A stretch of 18,170 nucleotides of DNA from Dyella_A sp051962475 (GTDB lineage Bacteria; Pseudomonadota; Gammaproteobacteria; Xanthomonadales; Rhodanobacteraceae), in contig NZ_JBQCCF010000062.1 in assembly GCF_051962475.1 (NCBI RefSeq), positions 1 through 18,170 on the forward strand. The letters are read 5' to 3'. The notes under the pieces are model-generated. The model was not told the DNA's origin, made no database searches, and was given only the letters and a program-made list of their open reading frames with translations. Shown here in pieces: positions 13,375-18,170 of the stretch. How positions within the stretch are numbered: position 1 is the first letter of the stretch; every line of letters starts with the position of its first letter. The position numbers and the translations under genes are program-made.

Positions 13375-14856
13375 ATGAGGGCATCCCTGTTCAGGACTGG
13401 CTTGATCGCGCTGGTGGCTTGCGCCGCCGGCTTTTCCGCGTTGTCCGCCGAGGCCGCCGACGTGCGCGCCGCGCGGGTCTGGGCGGGCCCGGACTACACC
13501 CGCGTGGTGTTCGATCTGAGCGGACCGGTCAGTTACCAGCTTCGACACGACGCTGGCCGCGTGCAGATCGACCTGGGCAATGACCGTCTGGCCTCCGCTT
13601 TTGCCACCCCGTCCGCGCAAGGCCTGTTCAAGGGCTTGAGCAGCCATCGTCGCGGCGGTCGGCTTGAGCTGGTCGCCGACGTCGACGCGCACAGCGCGCC
13701 GAAGAGCTTCGTGCTCAAGCCGGGCGGTGGCTACGGCTACCGGCTCGTGCTCGATCTGTATCCCGATGGCGCCAGCAAGGGCGCCAGCGCGTCGGCGGTG
13801 GCCAGTGCGCCGGCGCCGGTGATGAAGGCCGTGCATGTGAGCAAGGCCGGCCCCAGCGAAGTGCTGACGCTGCGCCAGGTGGCCGAGCAGATGGGCGGGC
13901 AGCGCAAGGTGGTGGTGGCGGTCGACGCCGGCCACGGCGGCGATGATCCCGGCGCCCATGGCCCCGGCGGCACGCTGGAAAAGAACGTCACGCTGGCCGT
14001 GGCGCGCCAACTCGCGGCGCTGATCAACAAGCAGCCGGGCATGCAGGCCGTGCTCACCCGCGACGGCGACTATTTCATTCCGCTCAAGCGCCGCTACCAG
14101 ATCGCCCGCGAGAAGAACGCGGACATGTTCGTGTCCATCCACGCTGACGCCTTCAAGAATGGCGATGCCAAGGGGTCGTCGGTGTGGGTGCTGTCGCCGC
14201 GCGGCAAGACCAGCGAGGCTGCACGCTGGCTGGCCGATCGCGAAAACCGCGCCGACCTGATCGGTGGCGTGTCGCTGGACGACAAGGACGACAGCCTCGC
14301 CGCCGTGCTGCTGGACCTGCAGCAGGGCTACGCGATGCAGGCCAGCGAGTCGATCGCCGGCAATGTACTCAAGGCACTGGGGCATCTCGGGCCGACGCAT
14401 CGCGGCTACGTCGAGCGCGCCAACTTCGTGGTGCTGCGCTCACCGGACGTGCCGTCGATCCTGGTCGAGACCGCCTTCATCAGCAATCCGGTCGAAGAGC
14501 GCAAGCTGCGCGATCCCGCCCATCAGGCCGAACTGGCGCAGGCGGTGATGGGCGGCGTGCGCAACTATTTCGAGGCCACGCCGCCGCCGGGTACCTGGTT
14601 CGCCGCCGAGGCCGCGCGTCGCAGCGGGGCGATGCTGGCCGCCGCGCAGCCGGACGGCGATAGCCATGCGTCCGTGGCTGCCGCATCCAGCCGGGCCGAC
14701 GAATCGGTCCGCGACCTGCATCGCGTGACCCGCGGCGAGAGCCTGGGCAGCATCGCGCGCCAGTACGGCGTGACGGTGGGCGCGCTCAAGAGCGCCAATC
14801 GCATCGACGGCAATACCGTCCGCGCCGGGGCAGTGCTGGCCATTCCGGCCGGCTGA
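13375..14856 (+). CDS. amiB: N-acetylmuramoyl-L-alanine amidase with AMIN and LysM domains
   Basis: This periplasmic zinc amidase cuts the peptide from peptidoglycan at the septum during daughter-cell separation. The 493-residue precursor has a Sec signal (RASLFRTG, hydrophobic 9-20, cleavage near AEA-A at 27/28). An AMIN domain follows (about 29-130), which targets the septum, then an alanine/serine linker. The Amidase_3 domain (about 178-400) carries zinc/catalytic H187 (DAGHGGDDPG), E202 (TLEK), H256 (SIHADAF) and E365 (VETAFISN); the SLDDKDDSLAAVLLDL region fits the autoinhibitory helix relieved by EnvC-like activators. A LysM repeat (447-490) ends the protein, as in E. coli AmiB at the same locus. 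ATG 13375 gives the best signal peptide; ATG 13366 is possible. A strong AAGGA before ATG 13335 is out of frame. Confidence 0.92.
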   Translation: MRASLFRTGLIALVACAAGFSALSAEAADVRAARVWAGPDYTRVVFDLSGPVSYQLRHDAGRVQIDLGNDRLASAFATPSAQGLFKGLSSHRRGGRLELVADVDAHSAPKSFVLKPGGGYGYRLVLDLYPDGASKGASASAVASAPAPVMKAVHVSKAGPSEVLTLRQVAEQMGGQRKVVVAVDAGHGGDDPGAHGPGGTLEKNVTLAVARQLAALINKQPGMQAVLTRDGDYFIPLKRRYQIAREKNADMFVSIHADAFKNGDAKGSSVWVLSPRGKTSEAARWLADRENRADLIGGVSLDDKDDSLAAVLLDLQQGYAMQASESIAGNVLKALGHLGPTHRGYVERANFVVLRSPDVPSILVETAFISNPVEERKLRDPAHQAELAQAVMGGVRNYFEATPPPGTWFAAEAARRSGAMLAAAQPDGDSHASVAAASSRADESVRDLHRVTRGESLGSIARQYGVTVGALKSANRIDGNTVRAGAVLAIPAG

Positions 14857-14915
14857 GCGTCACCGCGGGTCGTCCACCGCCGGCGCGTTGCCTTCTCCAT
14901 CTGAAGCCGCTCCCG

Positions 14916-14921
14916 TAAGCT
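14916..14921 (+). promoter_or_regulatory. Possible mutL -10 box, leaderless geometry
   Basis: TAAGCT ends 6 nt before ATG 14928, and no Shine-Dalgarno is seen in the preceding 20 nt. The same hexamer serves as the proposed gcvR -10. The -35 region is not convincing. Confidence 0.35.
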
Positions 14922-14927
14922 ACGCGG

Positions 14928-16757
14928 ATGCCTGTCATCCGCGTGCTGCCTCCCGAACTCATCAACCAGATCGCCGCGGGCGAGGTCATCGAACGGCCTT
15001 CGTCGGTGGTCAAGGAGCTGGTGGAAAACAGCCTCGACGCCGGTGCTACGCGCGTGGAGGTGGACATCGAGCAGGGGGGCGCGCGGCTGATCCGCGTGCG
15101 TGACGACGGCGGCGGCATCGCCCCGGATGAATTGCCGCTCGCTGTGGCATCGCACGCCACCAGCAAGATCGGCAGCTTCGACGATCTCGAACACGTCGCC
15201 AGCATGGGCTTCCGTGGCGAGGCGCTGGCGTCGGTATCGTCGGTGGCCCGCTTTGCGCTGACTTCGCGCGCGCGCGGCGCCGAGGCGGCGTTTCGCATCG
15301 AGGTGGACGGCGGCAAGCTGCAGGCGGCGCGTCCGGCCCAGCATCCGCCGGGCACCAGCGTGGAAGTGCGCGACCTGTTCTACAACGTGCCGGCGCGGCG
15401 GAAGTTCATGCGCGCCGAGCGCACCGAGTTCGCCCATATCGACGATCTCCTGAAGTCGCTCGCCCTTGCGCGCAGCGGCGTGGAATTTCGGCTCAGCCAC
15501 AACGGCAAACCGCTGCGGGTGTGGAAGGCCGCGCGTGACGAGCAGGCCGCGCTGGCGCGCGTGGCCGACGTGCTCGGCGAGGAGTTTCCCGGACGCAGCC
15601 TGCGGATCGACCATGCCGCGGCGGGACTGCACCTCTCCGGCTGGGTCGGCCTGCCCACCGCCTCGCGCGGCCAGCCGGATTCGCAGTTCTTCTACGTCAA
15701 CGGCCGCCTCGTGCGCGATCGCGTGGTCGCCCACGCCGTGCGCCAGGCCTACGCCGACGTGCTGTTCCACGGCCGCCATCCGGCGTTCGTGCTGTACCTC
15801 GAGCTCGATCCGGCCGGCGTGGATGTCAACGTGCACCCGGCCAAGCACGAGGTGCGCTTTCGCGAGCAGCGGCTGGTGCACGACTTCCTGTTCCGCAGCC
15901 TGCACGAGGCGCTTGCCGAGACACGTGCGGGGCAGGCGCTGCCGGCGTCGCCAGCTGCCGTCGCCGAAACGGTCGTGACAAGCGCGGGTGCTGCTTCCGG
16001 AGCGTCTTCCTACAGTGGCGGCTGGTCCGGCGGGGCGGCCACGCAGAGCCGCCTCAGCCTCGGTGTGCGCGAGCAGCCGCTGGGCGATTACGCCGCGCTG
16101 CTCGGCGCGGCGGCGCAGGGGGAGGCCAACGACTGGGCGTCGCCCACGCTCGCGCCGTCGAGCCCCGAGCAGGCGCCGCCGCTGGGCTTCGCCATCGCCC
16201 AGCTCAAGAGCATCTACGTGCTGGCGGAGAACGAGCACGGCCTCGTGCTGGTGGACATGCACGCAGCGCACGAGCGCATCACGTACGAAAAGTTGAAGGC
16301 CGCGCGCGCAGCCAATCACCTGCGCTCGCAGGTGCTGCTGGTGCCGCTCAGCCTGGCGGTGAGCGCAAAGGAGGCCGCGGCTGCCGAGGAGCACGCCGAG
16401 GCGCTGGCGGCGTGGGGCCTGGAGCTGTCGCGCGGCGGTCCGTCGGCGGTGGTGGTACGGCGCATCCCGGCCCTGCTGGAGGGCGCCGACGTCAGCCAGC
16501 TCACCCGCGACGTTCTGGCCGAACTGGCGCAGCACGGCAGCTCTCGCCGGCTGCAGGAGCTGGAGAACGAGCTGCTCTCGACCATGGCCTGCCATGGCTC
16601 GGTGCGCGCCGGTCGCCGGCTGAGCCTGCCGGAAATGAACGCTCTGCTGCGCGAGATGGAAGCCACCGAACGCTCCGGCCAGTGCAACCACGGCCGCCCG
16701 ACCTGGACCCAGCTCAGCCTCGGCGAACTGGACAGGCTGTTCCTGCGCGGCCGCTGA
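14928..16757 (+). CDS. mutL: DNA mismatch repair protein MutL
   Basis: MutL links mismatch recognition by MutS to strand removal. The 609-residue protein has the GHKL ATPase head: NQIAAGEVIERPSSVVKELVENSLDAG (about 12-39, with E36 and N37 region), DDGGGI (D59-G62) and the MGFRGEALASV segment. The transducer domain (about 215-335) includes FYVNGRLVRDRVV and VDVNVHPAKHEVRF. A disordered Ser/Ala/Gly linker runs about 345-415, and the C-terminal dimerisation domain follows. That domain carries DMHAAHERITYE (443-454), matching the DMHA(X)2E(X)4E endonuclease motif, together with ACHGS (C555) and CNHGRPTW (C586), the metal-site partners. This predicts a nicking MutL, as in Pseudomonas, rather than the MutH-dependent E. 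coli form. amiB lies 71 nt upstream; miaA and hfq do not follow. Confidence 0.96.
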   Translation: MPVIRVLPPELINQIAAGEVIERPSSVVKELVENSLDAGATRVEVDIEQGGARLIRVRDDGGGIAPDELPLAVASHATSKIGSFDDLEHVASMGFRGEALASVSSVARFALTSRARGAEAAFRIEVDGGKLQAARPAQHPPGTSVEVRDLFYNVPARRKFMRAERTEFAHIDDLLKSLALARSGVEFRLSHNGKPLRVWKAARDEQAALARVADVLGEEFPGRSLRIDHAAAGLHLSGWVGLPTASRGQPDSQFFYVNGRLVRDRVVAHAVRQAYADVLFHGRHPAFVLYLELDPAGVDVNVHPAKHEVRFREQRLVHDFLFRSLHEALAETRAGQALPASPAAVAETVVTSAGAASGASSYSGGWSGGAATQSRLSLGVREQPLGDYAALLGAAAQGEANDWASPTLAPSSPEQAPPLGFAIAQLKSIYVLAENEHGLVLVDMHAAHERITYEKLKAARAANHLRSQVLLVPLSLAVSAKEAAAAEEHAEALAAWGLELSRGGPSAVVVRRIPALLEGADVSQLTRDVLAELAQHGSSRRLQELENELLSTMACHGSVRAGRRLSLPEMNALLREMEATERSGQCNHGRPTWTQLSLGELDRLFLRGR

Positions 16758-16827
16758 CCACCGGCATTTGCCTCGCTGCCGCAGCGCTGCCCATACTCGG
16801 CGTTCCCTCCCTACTGGCTGCCGCCCG

Positions 16828-17769
16828 ATGATCCGTCGTGTTCCGCTGGCCGTTGCTTTCCTGCTTGGAGTTCCCCTCGTGCACGCTACCGATGCTCCCG
16901 TTGCCCCGACTCTTTCCGCCCAGGACGTCACGCGCGAAGTCGAGCAGTGGCGGCAGGGACGGTTGCAGCGGCTGACTGCGCCAGGCGGCTGGCTCAGCCT
17001 GATCGGCCTGGAGTGGCTGCATGAGGGCGCCAACCGGATCGGTCATGCCGCAGACAATGACATCGTGCTGGCCGCCGGGCCGGATCATCTGGGCACCGTG
17101 ACACTCGGTCCGGACGGCGCGCTGTCGATTGCGCTTGCCGCCGGCAGCGACGCCACGGTGGATGGCAAGACCGTCACCAGCGTACCGCTGGTCGACGACA
17201 TGCACGCCGGCGCCGGCAGCCCGACGACGGTGCAGTTCGGCACCGCGAGCTTCTACGTGATCGATCGCGATGGCCGCAAGGCGCTGCGCGTGAAGGACAC
17301 CGAGGCGCCCACCCGCAAGCACTTCCTCGGCATCGAGTCGTTCCCGATCGATCCGTCCTGGCGCATCGTGGCGAAGTGGGTGCCATTCGATCCGCCGCAC
17401 AAGCTTCAGATCGGCTCGGTGATCGGCACCATCGACGCGGTCGACGTGCCGGGCAAGGCGGTGTTCCAGCGCGACGGCAAGACCTTCGAACTGCTGCCCT
17501 ACCAGGAGGAGCCGGGTGGCGAGCTGTTCTTCGTGATCGCCGACCGCACCTCGGGCAAGGAGACCTACGGCGCGGCGCGCTTCTTCTACGCCGCGCTGCC
17601 CGCCGGCGGCGTGAAACAGCCCGGTAGCGTGGTGCTCGATTTCAATCGCGCCTACAACCCGCCGTGCGCGTTCACGCCGTTCGCAACCTGCCCACTGGCG
17701 CCGCCGGAAAACCGACTGGACATCGCCGTGACCGCGGGCGAGAAGAAGTACGCCGGCAGCCATCACTAG
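16828..17769 (+). CDS. DUF1684 protein with signal peptide
   Basis: The 313-residue product starts with a short Sec-type signal (RR, then PLAVAFLLGVPLVHA, likely cleaved near A20). It contains the DUF1684 core: REVEQWRQGRLQRLTAPGGW..LIGLEWL (about 36-64), WRIVAKWVPFDPP (178-190), ADRTSGKETYGAARFFYA (238-255) and the very conserved tail DFNRAYNPPCAFTPFATCPL with two cysteines (C280, C288), then NRL. Function is unknown; members occur widely as secreted or periplasmic proteins, and the N-terminal half looks FHA-like in pattern, which is only an impression. I chose ATG 16828 because the open frame upstream overlaps no domain and lacks a signal. The gene starts 70 nt after mutL; no clear ribosome site is seen. 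It converges on a crotonase gene across a REP pair. Confidence 0.85.
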   Translation: MIRRVPLAVAFLLGVPLVHATDAPVAPTLSAQDVTREVEQWRQGRLQRLTAPGGWLSLIGLEWLHEGANRIGHAADNDIVLAAGPDHLGTVTLGPDGALSIALAAGSDATVDGKTVTSVPLVDDMHAGAGSPTTVQFGTASFYVIDRDGRKALRVKDTEAPTRKHFLGIESFPIDPSWRIVAKWVPFDPPHKLQIGSVIGTIDAVDVPGKAVFQRDGKTFELLPYQEEPGGELFFVIADRTSGKETYGAARFFYAALPAGGVKQPGSVVLDFNRAYNPPCAFTPFATCPLAPPENRLDIAVTAGEKKYAGSHH

Positions 17770-17784
17770 ATCCTCCGCTCCTCG

Positions 17785-17865
17785 GTAGGAGCCCGCTCGC
17801 GGGCGATGCTCTTGGCGCTGATGCTGCATCAAAGCGAAAGGCATCGCCCGCAAGCGGGCTCCTAC
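17785..17865. repeat. REP-type long inverted repeat (TAGGAGCCCGC family)
   Basis: The arms GTAGGAGCCCGCTCGCGGGC+GATGC (17785-17809) and its partner (17841-17865) are complementary at 24 of 25 positions; the only difference is at the arm's own small loop (TC versus TT). Each arm also folds alone (GCCCGC/GCGGGC). The 31-nt spacer holds GATGC-T-GCATC (17820-17830), so the whole element can form one long stem. It separates convergent genes and can end both transcripts. Its wording is that of REP elements in Pseudomonas and Xanthomonadales (established knowledge). Confidence 0.9.
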
Positions 17866-17887
17866 AAGGGGTACCGTGAGGCGCCGC

Positions 17888-18016
17888 TCAGCGGCCTTTG
17901 AACTCGGGTTTGCGCTTGTCGAGGAACGCGCTCGTGCCTTCGCGCATGTCCTCGCTGGAGAACACCAGGGCGAAGTTCTGGGTCTCGACCTCCAGGGCCT
18001 GGTCGAGACCCGCTTC
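17888..18016 (-). CDS. Enoyl-CoA hydratase/isomerase (crotonase) family, C-terminal end only
   Basis: Reading from the stop at 17888 the minus frame gives EAGLDQALEVETQNFALVFSSEDMREGTSAFLDKRKPEFKGR split across 43 residues; ALEVE..NFALVFSSEDMREG..AFL.KRKP.FKGR is the standard C-terminal signature of crotonase-fold hydratases of fatty-acid or branched-chain oxidation. The catalytic glutamates and oxyanion loop lie outside. The frame stays open to 18112, but upstream of about 18016 the residues stop resembling any crotonase and the DNA instead repeats 17702-17795. I therefore treat the gene as broken by the end of the assembled sequence, not as a true short gene. Exact substrate cannot be told. 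Confidence 0.75.
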   Translation of the reverse strand, partial: EAGLDQALEVETQNFALVFSSEDMREGTSAFLDKRKPEFKGR

Positions 18017-18170
18017 GCCGGAAATTCGGCTGGACATCGCGGCGAGAAGAGATACTCCGGAGACCATCACTAAGGCCGCGCGTCCTCCGGTAGGAGCCCG
18101 GGGGAGGGGCAAAAAAAAAGATATTTTTTTTGTTAAAAAACCAAAAAAAACACCCCATCGGGGGGGTTTA
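18017..18170. other. Probable assembly artefact at contig end: noisy duplicate plus homopolymers
   Basis: From about 18016 the sequence repeats 17702-17795 in the same orientation, with substitutions and gaps: CGCCGGAAA, CTGGACATCGC, GGCGAGAAGA, CCATCACTA, and TCGGTAGGAGCCCG/CCGGTAGGAGCCCG are shared in order. Differences fall equally in coding and noncoding parts. From 18111 it turns into runs of A, T, C and G (for example nine A, eight T, seven G), unlike anything else in this GC-rich window. No gene is supported here. Confidence 0.75.

Noticed and set aside
13335..13583. ATG 13335 with a strong AAGGA upstream, out of frame with amiB
   Set aside because: Its peptide becomes an arginine-rich shadow of amiB. 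A short upstream gene or a base error are possible, but nothing supports either.
14565..17033. Long minus-strand open frame of 822 codons opposite amiB and mutL
   Set aside because: It mirrors mutL, whose motifs are unmistakable; there is no promoter or domain for the antisense frame.
17862..18158. Minus-strand frame with a phenylalanine/lysine-rich start
   Set aside because: The start comes from the homopolymer tail and the middle from the duplicated DUF1684 end; only the last part is the real crotonase tail, in another frame.
1..18170. Search for CRISPR arrays, transposases, phage genes, toxin-antitoxin or defence genes
   Set aside because: No regular repeat-spacer array and no such protein motif was seen; PhoH2 contains a PIN domain but has no antitoxin-like partner here.

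Overview
The window is about 18 kb of GC-rich, gene-dense chromosomal DNA. It looks like a gammaproteobacterium of the Xanthomonadales, most likely Rhodanobacteraceae (Rhodanobacter/Dyella/Luteibacter type). The reasons are protein wording (for example the dapA, fdxA and tRNA-neighbouring genes), the gene order, and the intergenic repeats: a TAGGAGCCCGC..GCGGGC REP pair, a CCCTCTCCCGC hairpin and CCCGAGT heptamers. The genus call is inference; no rRNA is present.

Layout. 1-69 is the 3' end of uvrD. 70-391 is a repeat-rich gap between convergent genes. 392-3153 (minus) holds gcvR, bcp and phoH2. A compact divergent promoter separates them from dapA-bamC (plus, 3282-4794), which ends at a perfect bidirectional terminator. 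fdxA and tRNA-Glu(CTC) follow on the minus strand. From 5535 the plus strand carries pcnB-folK and then panB-panC-panD. queG and a DUF4440 gene (minus, 9677-11175) diverge from nnr-tsaE-amiB-mutL (plus, 11229-16757), an order shared with E. coli except that miaA-hfq is not next. A DUF1684 lipoprotein-like/secreted gene, a long REP inverted repeat and the 3' end of a crotonase gene close the readable part.

How the genes work together. dapA feeds lysine and diaminopimelate, hence peptidoglycan, and bamC sits with it as part of the outer-membrane assembly machinery. folK makes the folate precursor, and panB needs methylene-tetrahydrofolate, so folK-panBCD forms a folate-to-pantothenate block. 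queG and tsaE both modify tRNA; nnr repairs NAD(P)H hydrates; amiB splits septal peptidoglycan; mutL and uvrD both belong to mismatch repair.

I see no CRISPR array, transposase, phage gene, toxin-antitoxin pair or unknown multi-gene system; this is mostly a conserved housekeeping region. The most interesting points are regulatory: several genes with a -10-like box 6-7 nt before the ATG (possible leaderless mRNAs), and a symmetric gcvR/dapA promoter dyad. Some protein variants also stand out: a one-domain BamC, a Bcp without a recognisable resolving cysteine, and a MutL with the endonuclease motif. The last ~150 bases look like an assembly artefact: a noisy second copy of 17,702-17,795 spliced into the crotonase gene, followed by homopolymers.
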